A stretch of 64,000 bases of DNA, from the NCBI RefSeq assembly GCF_003967075.1, contig NZ_AP018664.1, positions 868,001 to 932,000 of the forward strand, given 5' to 3'. Under the pieces are notes generated by a model. The model was not told the origin of the DNA, made no database searches, and saw only the letters and a program-made list of their open reading frames with translations. Below are positions 54,145 to 62,937 of the stretch, in pieces. The DNA is from Sphingobium amiense. GTDB taxonomy: Bacteria; Pseudomonadota; Alphaproteobacteria; Sphingomonadales; Sphingomonadaceae. The position numbers were made by a program, and so were the translations under genes. Each line of letters opens with the position of its first letter. The stretch's first letter is position 1.

Positions 54145-55221
54145 ATGGACAGGCAAGAGGGCAGGCAGCATTTCCCGGCGCTCGATGCGCTGCGGGGCAT
54201 CGCGGCGATCGCGGTGGCGCTGTTCCACGTCCCGGCCTTTATCGGCGGGCAGTTGTTTCCCAGCGCCTATCTGGCGGTCGATCTCTTCTTCTGCATCAGC
54301 GGGGTCGTGCTGGTTCAGGCCTATGGCGACAGGCTGGCCGGAGGCGGCGAGCGGTGGCCGGTGCTGCGCGCGCGGAGCGTGCGGCTTTACCCGATGGCGC
54401 TGCTGGCGGGGCTTTGCAGCCTTGGCTTCCTGCTGACCCTGAGCGAGCATCGGGAAGCGGTCGTGCGGGGGGCGGGGGCGATGCCCTATCTGCTGAACCT
54501 GCTGCTCATTCCCTGTCCGCTGGACGGCAGCGTTACCGGCGACCTTTATCCGCTGAATTTCGTCGCATGGACCCTGCTCGCCGAAATGATCGTCAGCCTG
54601 TGCTTCATCCTGCGGCCGGGCTGGTTTCTGGAAGTGCGGCAGGCTGCGGCCGTCGCGCTGATTTCGCTTGTCGCCCTGATCCTGAGTGTCGGCATGGCGG
54701 GGCACCTTAACCTTGGCTTCAGCGCCGACCAGTTTCCCGCGGGAATGGCGCGGGCGGGCTTCTCCTTCGCATTGGGGGCGGGGATCGCGCAGGCGTGGCG
54801 CAGCGGCCGGTTGCGGCGGACAGATGTGTCGCCGCTGCTGCTCTGCTGCCTCGTCGTCGTCATGCTGTGCGCCGCGCCGCCAAGCGGATGGCGGGCGGCT
54901 TATGATCTGGCGGCGGTGATGGTCGCGATCCCGGCTATCGTGACGCTGGGCTGCGGGTCGAAGGTGGACGGACCGATGCGGTGGGCCGCGGACATGCTGG
55001 GAAGCGCATCCTATCCGGTCTATCTGTTGCAGGTGCCCTTTTCCGCCTTCGCCGCATCGCTGGTCGCGATGCTGGGGATCGGCAGCGGTTCGCTGGCGCT
55101 GGGGGCAATCTTTGCCGTGACGCTGACGGTGGCGGGATGGTGGGTCGACCGCCATATCGACCGGCCCGTGCGCCGATGGCTGACCGTGCAGCGCACCGGG
55201 GCGGCACCCGTCATCGCCTGA
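54145..55221 (+). CDS. Acyltransferase 3 (OafA/YrhL) family membrane protein
   Basis: The 358-residue protein has about ten membrane helices. The family start is FPALDALRGIAAIAVALFHV, whose aspartate and arginine match the catalytic RxxxR region, and DLFFCISGVVLVQAYG is typical. Such proteins O-acylate sugars, lipids or antibiotics. No glycan gene cluster is nearby, so the target is unknown. The ATG at 54145 is preceded by an open but hydrophobic leader, and a longer start would add sequence absent from the family. Confidence 0.88.
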   Translation: MDRQEGRQHFPALDALRGIAAIAVALFHVPAFIGGQLFPSAYLAVDLFFCISGVVLVQAYGDRLAGGGERWPVLRARSVRLYPMALLAGLCSLGFLLTLSEHREAVVRGAGAMPYLLNLLLIPCPLDGSVTGDLYPLNFVAWTLLAEMIVSLCFILRPGWFLEVRQAAAVALISLVALILSVGMAGHLNLGFSADQFPAGMARAGFSFALGAGIAQAWRSGRLRRTDVSPLLLCCLVVVMLCAAPPSGWRAAYDLAAVMVAIPAIVTLGCGSKVDGPMRWAADMLGSASYPVYLLQVPFSAFAASLVAMLGIGSGSLALGAIFAVTLTVAGWWVDRHIDRPVRRWLTVQRTGAAPVIA

Positions 55222-55278
55222 TCGGTCAATCTCGCCTTGCCACGGACGGCGGGCCGCTTATGGTCGCGCCAACTCCAA

Positions 55279-55890
55279 ATGGCGGATTCCATGACCCCTC
55301 CCTGGCTACTCCCCGCGCTCGTGCTGATCCTAGGCTATCTGCTGGGTTCCATTCCGTTCGGCATCCTCCTGACGCGCATCGGCGGGGCGGGGGATCTGCG
55401 GCAGATCGGATCGGGCAATATCGGCGCGACCAATGTTCTGCGCACCGGGCGCAAGGGGCTGGCGGCGGCGACACTGCTGCTCGATCTGCTGAAGGGCGCA
55501 GCGGCGGTTCTGATTGGCGCATGGCTGATCGACGGAGGCGGCCCGATGGCGGGCGCGATGGCGTTTATCGGCCATTGTTACCCGGTCTGGCTGCGCTTTG
55601 CGGGCGGCAAGGGCGTGGCGACGATGATGGGCGTGGTAAGCGCGCTGCACTGGCCCGCCGGGATCGTCTTTGCGGCGGTGTGGCTCGGCATGCTGTTCGG
55701 CACGCGCTGGTCTTCGGTCGGCGGCATGTCGGCGGCGGTCAGCGCGCCCATCGCCATGTGGGCGTTCGGGCGGATCGACCTCGTTCCCGTCAGCCTCGCC
55801 ATGGCGCTGATCCTGCTGTGGCGCCATCGGGAAAATATCGCGCGGCTGGCGAAGGGCGCGGAACCCAAGATCGGGTCCGGCAAGGGGTGA
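55279..55890 (+). CDS. plsY: Glycerol-3-phosphate acyltransferase PlsY
   Basis: PlsY transfers acyl groups from acyl-phosphate to glycerol-3-phosphate in phospholipid synthesis. The protein (203 residues from ATG 55279) has five membrane helices. The three conserved motifs are GSIPFGILL, GSGNIGATNVLR and RFAGGKGVAT. An ATG at 55291 is also plausible, and neither has a strong ribosome site. Its end overlaps dprA by 4 bases (GTGA). Confidence 0.94.
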   Translation: MADSMTPPWLLPALVLILGYLLGSIPFGILLTRIGGAGDLRQIGSGNIGATNVLRTGRKGLAAATLLLDLLKGAAAVLIGAWLIDGGGPMAGAMAFIGHCYPVWLRFAGGKGVATMMGVVSALHWPAGIVFAAVWLGMLFGTRWSSVGGMSAAVSAPIAMWAFGRIDLVPVSLAMALILLWRHRENIARLAKGAEPKIGSGKG

Positions 55891-56969
55891 GCGAGAACGA
55901 ACGGTTCGACCGCCTCCGCCTCATCCGCTCGCCCCGCATCGGGCCGGTCAGTTACCGGCAGTTGCTGGTGCGGTTCGGGTCGGCCGGAGAAGCGCTGCGC
56001 GCCATCCCGACGCTGGCGGAGCGGGGCGGCGGGCGTGCCAGCGTCGCCGATGAGGGTGCCGTGGAGCGGGAGATTGCCGCCAGCCGGGCGCTGGGCGCGC
56101 GTTACCTGTTGATGGGCGATGCCGATTACCCCGCGTTGCTCGATCAGATGGAGGGCGCGCCGCCTGCGCTGATCGTGAAAGGCGATGCGCGGCTGACGGC
56201 GCGGCCCTGCGTCGCGATGGTGGGCGCGCGCAATGCGTCGGCGGCGGCGTGCCGCTTTGCGCGGACGCTGGCGCAGGATCTGGGGCAGCGCGACGCGGTG
56301 GTCGTGTCCGGCCTTGCGCGCGGGATCGACACCGAAGCGCATCGCGGCTCCATCGACAGCGGCACCATCGGCGTCATCGCCTGCGGCATGGATGTGGTCT
56401 TTCCGCCTGAAAATGCGGCGTTGCAGGCGGATGTGGCGGAACGTGGCCTGCTGGTGACGGAGCATCCGCCGGGCGTTCAGCCGCTGGCGCGGCATTTCCC
56501 GGCGCGCAACCGCATCATCGCGGGGCTGGCGCTGGGAACGGTCGTGGTCGAGGCTGCGCCCAAATCCGGGTCGCTCATCACCGCGCGTCTGGCGGGCGAA
56601 GCGGGGCGCGAGGTGATGGCGGTGCCCGGATCGCCGCTCGATCCGCGAGCGCAGGGATGTAACGAACTGATCCGGCAGGGCGCCATCCTCGTCCAGAACG
56701 CCGCCGACGTGATGGAAGCGGTCGGCGGCTTCGATCCGCGCATGGTGCGGCAGGAAAGCTTCTCATTTCTGGGCGAGCCGGTGTCGAGCGATGTAGCGGA
56801 GGCCGAGCGCGCGACGGTGATGGGCCTGCTGGGCCATGCGGCGGTGCCGGTGGACGAAGTGGTCCGCCTGTCGGGTCTGTCCCCCGCCATCGTCCAGACC
56901 GTGCTGCTCGAACTGGAACTGGGCGGGCGGCTGGAGCGCCATGCGGGGGGGCGGGTGAGCATCATATGA
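55887..56969 (+). CDS. dprA: DNA-processing protein DprA
   Basis: DprA loads RecA on incoming single-stranded DNA during natural transformation. The 360-residue protein has an N-terminal SAM-like domain, the Rossmann fold core with VAMVGARNASAAACRFA, SGLARGIDTEAH and FPARNRIIAGLA, and a C-terminal winged helix (about residues 300-360). The GTG start is within the plsY stop (GTGA). The plsY-dprA-topA order is common in alphaproteobacteria. Whether this strain is competent cannot be said from this gene alone. Confidence 0.94.
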   Translation: MSENERFDRLRLIRSPRIGPVSYRQLLVRFGSAGEALRAIPTLAERGGGRASVADEGAVEREIAASRALGARYLLMGDADYPALLDQMEGAPPALIVKGDARLTARPCVAMVGARNASAAACRFARTLAQDLGQRDAVVVSGLARGIDTEAHRGSIDSGTIGVIACGMDVVFPPENAALQADVAERGLLVTEHPPGVQPLARHFPARNRIIAGLALGTVVVEAAPKSGSLITARLAGEAGREVMAVPGSPLDPRAQGCNELIRQGAILVQNAADVMEAVGGFDPRMVRQESFSFLGEPVSSDVAEAERATVMGLLGHAAVPVDEVVRLSGLSPAIVQTVLLELELGGRLERHAGGRVSII

Positions 56970-57607
56970 TCCGGTTCGCGCCGTCGATGCGCGCGCTTGC
57001 CGTATGCCTTGCCTTTCTGGCGGGTTATGTCGATGCGCTTGGCTTCCTCTCGACATCCGGTTTCTTCGTGTCTTTCATGAGCGGTAATTCCACGCGACTG
57101 GCGGTCGGCCTTACCGGCGCGCACGCAGAAGCGATGGCTGCCGGGACGCTGATCCTCTGTTTCGTCGCCGGAGTCGTTCTCGGCGCGGTCGCGGGCGCTC
57201 ATGCGGGACGCCGGCACAGTGTGGCCGTGTTGTTACTCGTATCGCTGCTGCTGGCAGGCGCCGCAATGGCGAGCGGCTGGCCTGGCTTATGGACGCCCGG
57301 GCTTCTGGCGCTGGCCATGGGTGCGGAGAATGCGGTGTTTGAGCGGGAAGGAGAAGCCCCGCTGGGTGTCACCTACATGACGGGCAGTCTGGTGCGGGTC
57401 GGATTTGGACTTTCCGGCCTTTTGACCGGGCGGCGTCACCCCGGATGGACCGGCTTTGCGCTCCTGTGGACAGGGCTGGTGGCCGGAGCCTTGGCAGGGG
57501 CGACGCTGTTCCCCATGTTGAAGCAGGACGCGATGGCGCTGGCGAGCGTCGCAGCCTTTGCGCTGGCGGGCTGGGCGTGGACGGCGGGGTTGCGGATATC
57601 GGCCTAG
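56966..57607 (+). CDS. YoaK/DUF1275 family membrane protein
   Basis: The 213-residue protein begins CLAFLAGYVDALGFLSTSGF, followed by SFMSGNSTRLAVGLTGAHA, the typical signature of the DUF1275/YoaK family of small transporter-like proteins with about five to six helices. Function is unknown. It overlaps the dprA stop by 4 bases (ATGA) and separates dprA from topA, interrupting a common gene order. Confidence 0.88.
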   Translation: MIRFAPSMRALAVCLAFLAGYVDALGFLSTSGFFVSFMSGNSTRLAVGLTGAHAEAMAAGTLILCFVAGVVLGAVAGAHAGRRHSVAVLLLVSLLLAGAAMASGWPGLWTPGLLALAMGAENAVFEREGEAPLGVTYMTGSLVRVGFGLSGLLTGRRHPGWTGFALLWTGLVAGALAGATLFPMLKQDAMALASVAAFALAGWAWTAGLRISA

Positions 57608-57679
57608 GCGCTTGACGCGCGCCCTCAATTCTTTCCACCCTCGCGCGCATACGTGAGGAAACTACATACCGGGGCATAA

Positions 57680-60229
57680 ATGCAGCTTGTCATCGTCGAA
57701 TCGCCCGCAAAGGCGAAGACCATCGAGAAATATCTGGGCGGCGATTTCCATGTCCTCGCCAGCTATGGCCATATCCGCGACCTGCCGCCCAAGGACGGAT
57801 CGGTGGACCCGGACAACGGCTTTGCGATGTCGTGGGAAAATTATGGCGACAAGGGCAAGCAGCTCAAGGCCATTACCGACGAGGCGAAGAAAGCCGACCG
57901 TCTGATCCTGGCCACCGACCCTGACCGTGAGGGCGAGGCGATTAGCTGGCATGTGCAGGAAGTGCTGCGCGCCAAGAAGGCGCTGCCGCAGAAGGTCGAC
58001 CGCGTGACCTTCAACGCGATCACCAAGCAGGCCGTGACCGAAGCGATGGCGCATCCCCGTGCGCTGGACGAGGATCTGATCGACGCCTACCGTGCGCGCC
58101 GGGCGCTCGACTATCTCGTCGGCTTTACGCTTTCTCCCGTGCTGTGGCGCAAGCTGCCGGGGGCCAAATCGGCGGGGCGCGTGCAGTCGGTCGCGCTGCG
58201 GCTGGTAGTGGAGCGCGAGCGCGAGATCGAAAGCTTCACGCCCCAGGAATATTGGTCCGTCGCCGCCGAGATGGAGCAGGGCGGGCAGGCTTTCACCGCG
58301 CGCCTTGTCCGCTGGAAGGGTGAGAAGATCGAGCGGCTGACCATCGGCCGCGAAGGCGACGCCATGGCGGCCAAGGCCGATGTGGAGGCCGGGCGCTTCA
58401 CCGTCGACAGTGTGGAAACCAAGCCGCTCACGCGCAATCCGCCGCCGCCCTTCACGACATCTACCTTGCAGCAGGAAGCCGCGCGCAAGCTCGGCTTTTC
58501 CGCCAGCCACACGATGCGGATCGCCCAGCAGCTCTACGAGGACGGGGCGATCACCTATATGCGGACCGACGGCGTGCAGATGGACGGCAGCGCCATTTCC
58601 GCCGCGCGCAGAGCGATCGCGGATCGCTATGACGGCGGGTATCTGCCCGAAAAGCCGCGTCAGTATCAGACCAAGGCGAAGAATGCGCAGGAGGCGCATG
58701 AAGCCATTCGTCCGACCGAATTCGGCCGCGACAAGGTGGGTTCGGGCGATCATGCGCGCCTCTACGATCTCATCTTCAAGCGCGCGCTGGCGAGCCAGAT
58801 GGCGAGCGCGCGGCTGGAGCGCACGACCGTCGATCTGGTGGATGGCACCGGGAGCCACGCCCTGCGCGCCACGGGTCAGGTGGTGATCTTCCCCGGCTTC
58901 CTCGCGCTCTACGAAGAGGGGCGGGACGACAGCGACGATGACGACAGCAAGCTGTTGCCGCGCATGGGAGAGGGCGATGCGCCCGCCAAGAAGAAGGTGA
59001 GCGCCGAGCAGCATTTCACCCAGCCGCCGCCGCGCTATTCCGAAGCGTCGCTGGTCAAGAAGCTGGAGGAACTGGGGATCGGGCGTCCGTCCACCTATGC
59101 CTCCACGCTCCAAGTGCTGAAGGATCGGGACTATGTGCGGATCGAGAAGAACCGTTTCTTCGCCGAGGAGAGCGGCCGGCTGGTGACGGCGTTCCTCGAA
59201 CGCTTTTTCGAGCGCTATGTGAGCTACGACTTCACGGCCGGGCTTGAAGACGAGCTGGACGAGATCAGCGGCGGGCGGGCGCAGTGGCAGGCGGTGCTCG
59301 AAGCTTTCTGGCGCGACTTCAAACCCAAGACCGCCGAGGTGATGGAGCAGAAGCCGTCCGACATCACGGCGGCGCTCGATCAGTTTCTGGAGCCGATGCT
59401 GTTTCCGCCCAAGGCCGACGGGTCCAACCCGCGCGCCTGCCCGCTGTGCGGGGACGGGCAATTGTCGCTGCGTGGCGGCCGGTTCGGCGCGTTCATCGCC
59501 TGCTCCAACTATCCGGAGTGCAAATATACGCGCAAGTTCGGGCAGCCGGGCGGGCAGGACGGCGAGGATAAGGGGCCGGAGGTGCTGGGCCAGCATCCCG
59601 AAACCGGGCAGGATATCGTCAGGAAATCCGGCCGTTTCGGACCCTATATCGAGATGGGCGAGGGCAAGGAAGCCAAGCGCGGGTCCATCCCCAAGGATCT
59701 GCCCGATGGCGAACTGACGCTCGATTGGGCGGTGAAGCTGCTGAGCCTGCCGCGCGAAGTCGGGCTGCATCCGGAAACGGGCAAGCCCATCGTCGCCAAT
59801 ATCGGACGGTTCGGGCCTTATCTGCTGCATGACGGCAAATATGGGCGGCTTTCGTCGACGGCCGAGATTTTCGAGGTCGGCATGAACAGCGCCGTCGCCA
59901 AGCTCGCCGACGCGGCGAACAAGGGCGGGCGGGGTTCCTCCTCGCGCGAACCGCTCAAGGTGCTGGGCAAGCATCCGCGCACCGAGACGGAGATCAAGCT
60001 GATGGCGGGGCGCTATGGTCCTTACGTCACAGACGGCACGACCAACGCGACGCTGCCCAAGACGATCGAGCAGGAAGCATTGACACTGGAGGAAGCGGCG
60101 CAACTGATCGACGCGCGGGCGGCGGCGGCTCCGGCGAAGAAGGGCAAGAAAGCGCCGGCGAAAAAAGCCGCGCCCAAGAAGGCGGCCACGAAGAAACCCG
60201 CAGCGAAGAAGAAGGCGGCGGCGGAGTAG
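57680..60229 (+). CDS. topA: DNA topoisomerase I
   Basis: Topoisomerase I relaxes negatively supercoiled DNA. The 849-residue protein has an N-terminal TOPRIM domain (VIVESPAKAKTIEKYLGG) and the acidic triad in ATDPDREGEA. The active-site tyrosine is in GAITYMRTDGVQM (Y293). A zinc-finger-like CPLCGDGQLSLRGGRFGAFIACSNYPEC segment and C-terminal repeats follow, then a lysine/alanine-rich tail (AKKGKKAPAKKAAPKKAATK). The basic tail is common in GC-rich alphaproteobacteria and probably binds DNA. Confidence 0.97.
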   Translation: MQLVIVESPAKAKTIEKYLGGDFHVLASYGHIRDLPPKDGSVDPDNGFAMSWENYGDKGKQLKAITDEAKKADRLILATDPDREGEAISWHVQEVLRAKKALPQKVDRVTFNAITKQAVTEAMAHPRALDEDLIDAYRARRALDYLVGFTLSPVLWRKLPGAKSAGRVQSVALRLVVEREREIESFTPQEYWSVAAEMEQGGQAFTARLVRWKGEKIERLTIGREGDAMAAKADVEAGRFTVDSVETKPLTRNPPPPFTTSTLQQEAARKLGFSASHTMRIAQQLYEDGAITYMRTDGVQMDGSAISAARRAIADRYDGGYLPEKPRQYQTKAKNAQEAHEAIRPTEFGRDKVGSGDHARLYDLIFKRALASQMASARLERTTVDLVDGTGSHALRATGQVVIFPGFLALYEEGRDDSDDDDSKLLPRMGEGDAPAKKKVSAEQHFTQPPPRYSEASLVKKLEELGIGRPSTYASTLQVLKDRDYVRIEKNRFFAEESGRLVTAFLERFFERYVSYDFTAGLEDELDEISGGRAQWQAVLEAFWRDFKPKTAEVMEQKPSDITAALDQFLEPMLFPPKADGSNPRACPLCGDGQLSLRGGRFGAFIACSNYPECKYTRKFGQPGGQDGEDKGPEVLGQHPETGQDIVRKSGRFGPYIEMGEGKEAKRGSIPKDLPDGELTLDWAVKLLSLPREVGLHPETGKPIVANIGRFGPYLLHDGKYGRLSSTAEIFEVGMNSAVAKLADAANKGGRGSSSREPLKVLGKHPRTETEIKLMAGRYGPYVTDGTTNATLPKTIEQEALTLEEAAQLIDARAAAAPAKKGKKAPAKKAAPKKAATKKPAAKKKAAAE

Positions 60230-60246
60230 CCGTCGCCTTCCGCGCC

Positions 60247-61155
60247 TCAGTCCACCCAGTCGAGGCCGATGTCGCGATAGATGAAGCGGTCGTCCTCCCA
60301 GTCTTCCTTCACCTTGACGTGGAGGTAGAGGTGGACCTTGACGCCCAGTAGCTGCGCGAGTTCGGCGCGTGCCTTCGATCCGATTTCCTTGAGGCGCTGA
60401 CCGCCCTTGCCCAGAACGATGGCGCGCTGGGTGGGGCGGGCGACGAGGATCTGCTGGTGGATTTCGACCGATCCGTCCTCGCGCTCCTTATATTGTTCGG
60501 TATCGACGGCGGCGGCGTAGGGCAGTTCCGCATGAAGCTGGTGATAGAGCTGTTCGCGCGTGATCTCCGCCGCCAGCATCCGGTCGGTCGCGTCGGACAC
60601 CTGATCTTCGGGGAAATGCCATGGCCCCTCCGGCATGGCGTCGGCGAAGGCGATCTTCAGTTCCGCAAGGCCGTCTCCGGTCTGCGCCGAGATGAAGAAA
60701 GTCTCCTCGAACCCGACCCGCTCATAGAGCTTCTGCGTGTGGACGAGCAGCTTTTCCTTGATGGCGATGTCCACCTTGTTGAGCACCAGCCATTTGCGTT
60801 CGGGGCGGTGGACGAGCGCCTCGATAATCGGCTCCATCTTGGGGCCAAGGCCGGCCTTGCCATCGACGATCAGGGCGATGAGGTCCGCGCCCTGTGCGCC
60901 GCCCCACGCCGCCTGAACCATCGCCCGGTCCAGCCGCCGCCGGGGGGCGAAGATGCCGGGCGTGTCGACCAGCACGATCTGCGTGTCGCCTTCCATCGCA
61001 ACGCCCATGACGCGGGTGCGCGTGGTCTGCGCCTTGGGACTGGTGATCGCGACTTTCTGCCCCACCAGCGCGTTGACCAGCGTGGACTTGCCCGCATTGG
61101 GCGCGCCGACGATGGCGACGACGCCGCAGCGCTGGGATTCAATTTCACTCGCCAA
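60247..61155 (-). CDS. era: GTPase Era
   Basis: Era binds the 3' end of 16S rRNA and assists 30S maturation. The 302-residue protein has a GTPase domain with G1 GAPNAGKSTLVNAL (about residues 17-30), G3 DTPGIF and G4 NKVD. The C-terminal KH domain has VLGKGGQRLKEIGSKARAELAQLLG. It follows rnc on the same strand, as in the conserved lepB-rnc-era operon. The intervening 97 bases hold a 9-bp inverted repeat. Confidence 0.97.
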   Translation of the reverse strand: MASEIESQRCGVVAIVGAPNAGKSTLVNALVGQKVAITSPKAQTTRTRVMGVAMEGDTQIVLVDTPGIFAPRRRLDRAMVQAAWGGAQGADLIALIVDGKAGLGPKMEPIIEALVHRPERKWLVLNKVDIAIKEKLLVHTQKLYERVGFEETFFISAQTGDGLAELKIAFADAMPEGPWHFPEDQVSDATDRMLAAEITREQLYHQLHAELPYAAAVDTEQYKEREDGSVEIHQQILVARPTQRAIVLGKGGQRLKEIGSKARAELAQLLGVKVHLYLHVKVKEDWEDDRFIYRDIGLDWVD

Positions 61156-61183
61156 ATAAAACTCCGTTCGCCTCGCGACAATT

Positions 61184-61212
61184 CCGTCATCCCGGTGGAA
61201 GCCGGATGACGG
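61184..61212. repeat. Short inverted repeat between rnc and era
   Basis: CCGTCATCC (61184-61192) pairs perfectly with GGATGACGG (61204-61212) across an 11-base loop, on either strand. It lies in the 97-base rnc-era gap and has no U tract, so it is likely a fragment of a larger intergenic repeat or a processing site. Confidence 0.5.
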
Positions 61213-61251
61213 TGCTCTTTAGGTCTTTTGTGTGATGAGAGGAAGGGGACG

Positions 61252-61929
61252 CTACCCCGCCAATTTCTCCAGCAGCGCTTTCGCCGCCGCCGTTTCCGCT
61301 TCCTGTTTCGACGCGCCGGTCGCGCTGGCTTCGCCTGCATTTCTGATGCTGACCGTCACGGTGAAGCGGAGCGCATGGTGGGGGCCGGAACGGTCGGTCA
61401 GCGCATATTCGGGCGGTTTGCGCTTGTTGGCGGCGGCCCATTCCTGAAGCGCCGACTTGGGATGGCGCGGCGCGCTGGTCTGGGTATCCACGCGGTCGCC
61501 CCACAGGCGGCGGACGAGGGTGCGGGCTTCGTCGAGCCCGCCTTCGAGGTAGAGCGCGCCGATCAGCGCCTCCATCACGTCGCCCAGCACATTGTCGCTG
61601 CCCGCCGCGCCATCGTCCCGCGCCTGCTTGCCCAGGATCAGGTGCGTCGGGACGCCTATGTCGCGCGCGACTTCCGCGCAGGTTTCGCCGGACACCAGCG
61701 CGTTGTAGCGGCGCGACAGCTTGCCTTCCGGCTCGCCTGCGAAGCGTTCATAGACCCATTCGCCGATCAGCAGGCCCAGCACCCGGTCGCCGAGAAATTC
61801 GATCCGCTCATAATTGACCGGCCCGGCGCTGCCGTGGGTGAGCGCCTGCTCGAAAGCGGCACGGTCCCTCGGCGCGCGGCCGATCAGGTCTTTCAGCCAG
61901 CCGTCCGTGTCAGGGCGTGGGCCGTTCAC
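61252..61929 (-). CDS. rnc: Ribonuclease III
   Basis: RNase III cleaves double-stranded RNA, including pre-rRNA. The protein (225 residues from GTG 61929) has the RIEFLGDRVLGLLIGE signature of the RNase III domain and the conserved acidic residues in DVMEALIGALYLEGG. A C-terminal dsRNA-binding domain ends in GASKQEAETAAAKALLEKL. The start could also be TTG 61935, overlapping the lepB stop by 4 bases. Both are rare start codons, and the choice changes only two residues. Confidence 0.94.
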   Translation of the reverse strand: MNGPRPDTDGWLKDLIGRAPRDRAAFEQALTHGSAGPVNYERIEFLGDRVLGLLIGEWVYERFAGEPEGKLSRRYNALVSGETCAEVARDIGVPTHLILGKQARDDGAAGSDNVLGDVMEALIGALYLEGGLDEARTLVRRLWGDRVDTQTSAPRHPKSALQEWAAANKRKPPEYALTDRSGPHHALRFTVTVSIRNAGEASATGASKQEAETAAAKALLEKLAG

Positions 61930-61931
61930 AT

Positions 61932-62756
61932 TCAAAAACCTTCCCCGATGCGGCTCCAGCGCGCGGCGGTGAACCAGGTCCACGGCAGCAGCCAGTTGGC
62001 GCTGCCATCGGTCGAGAAGACCGAGATCAGCGCCTTGCCCACCAGATTTTTTTCCGGGACGAGGCCGATGCCGCCGCCTTCGACCGCCGGGAAGCGGCTG
62101 TCGGCGCTGCGGTCGCGATTGTCGCCCATCATGAAGAGATGGCCTTCGGGCACCAGCACCGTGTCGCGATCGTCCGCCGCGCCGTCCGGCACGAGGTCGA
62201 GGACGTTGTAGCTTTTCCCGCCGGGCAGCGTTTCGCGGAACTGGGGATAGCGGCACTGGCGTCCGCCGCCCGGTGCGGCCTGCTCGAAATCGGAGCGATA
62301 GCAGGGGGAGGGCGCGCCTTCCTTGTTGGCGGCGTCCACCATGTTGGGTGTGACCGGGATGACGAGATCGGCGACCTTCTGCTTCGGGATCGCCTGTCCG
62401 TTCAGATACACCGTGCCGCCACGCACCGCGATCATGTCGCCGGGCAGACCGATGACGCGCTTGATATAATCATTCTTCTGGTTCGGCGGCGCCTTGAACA
62501 CCACGACGTCGCCCCGCTGCGGCGTCGATGCGAAAATGCGGCCGGGGATCAGCGGCACGCTGAACGGCAGGGAGTAGCGCGAATAGCCATAGGGCCATTT
62601 CGCCACCAGCAGATAGTCGCCGATCAGCAGGCGCGGCTGCATCGATTCAGACGGAATGTTGAAGGGCGAGACGATGAAGCTGCGCAGGATGAAGACGAAC
62701 AGCCCCAGCTTGACGAGAAACCAGAGGAAATCCCGTGTTTCGGATTTGGCGGTCAT
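61932..62756 (-). CDS. lepB: Signal peptidase I
   Basis: LepB cleaves signal peptides at the outer face of the inner membrane. The 274-residue protein has an N-terminal membrane helix (about residues 11-31), the nucleophile in IPSESM (S38), the general-base lysine in YIKRVIGLPGD (K99), and MGDNRDRSADSRF near the C-terminus. It leads the lepB-rnc-era operon. It overlaps or abuts rnc within a few bases. Confidence 0.96.
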   Translation of the reverse strand: MTAKSETRDFLWFLVKLGLFVFILRSFIVSPFNIPSESMQPRLLIGDYLLVAKWPYGYSRYSLPFSVPLIPGRIFASTPQRGDVVVFKAPPNQKNDYIKRVIGLPGDMIAVRGGTVYLNGQAIPKQKVADLVIPVTPNMVDAANKEGAPSPCYRSDFEQAAPGGGRQCRYPQFRETLPGGKSYNVLDLVPDGAADDRDTVLVPEGHLFMMGDNRDRSADSRFPAVEGGGIGLVPEKNLVGKALISVFSTDGSANWLLPWTWFTAARWSRIGEGF

Positions 62757-62937
62757 GGAGGGTGCGTTGCGTCCTTCTTGTCGGCCCGGAAAAGGCCCGT
62801 TGCGGCTTTTGCGGCGTCGTTATCCCTGCGTCAAGCATGGGAGAGGGTGCATAAGCCGGGCAAGCGGTCTAGGAAGAGACAGAATCGACCGGTGCAGCGT
62901 CGATCTCGACCAACGACACGCAAAGGATCTTCCACGC

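Noticed and set aside
57662..60103. Long open frame on the minus strand antisense to topA (over 800 codons)
   Set aside because: The translation is rich in R, H, Q and L with no domain character, it lies exactly opposite topA, and such long mirror frames are expected in GC-rich DNA.
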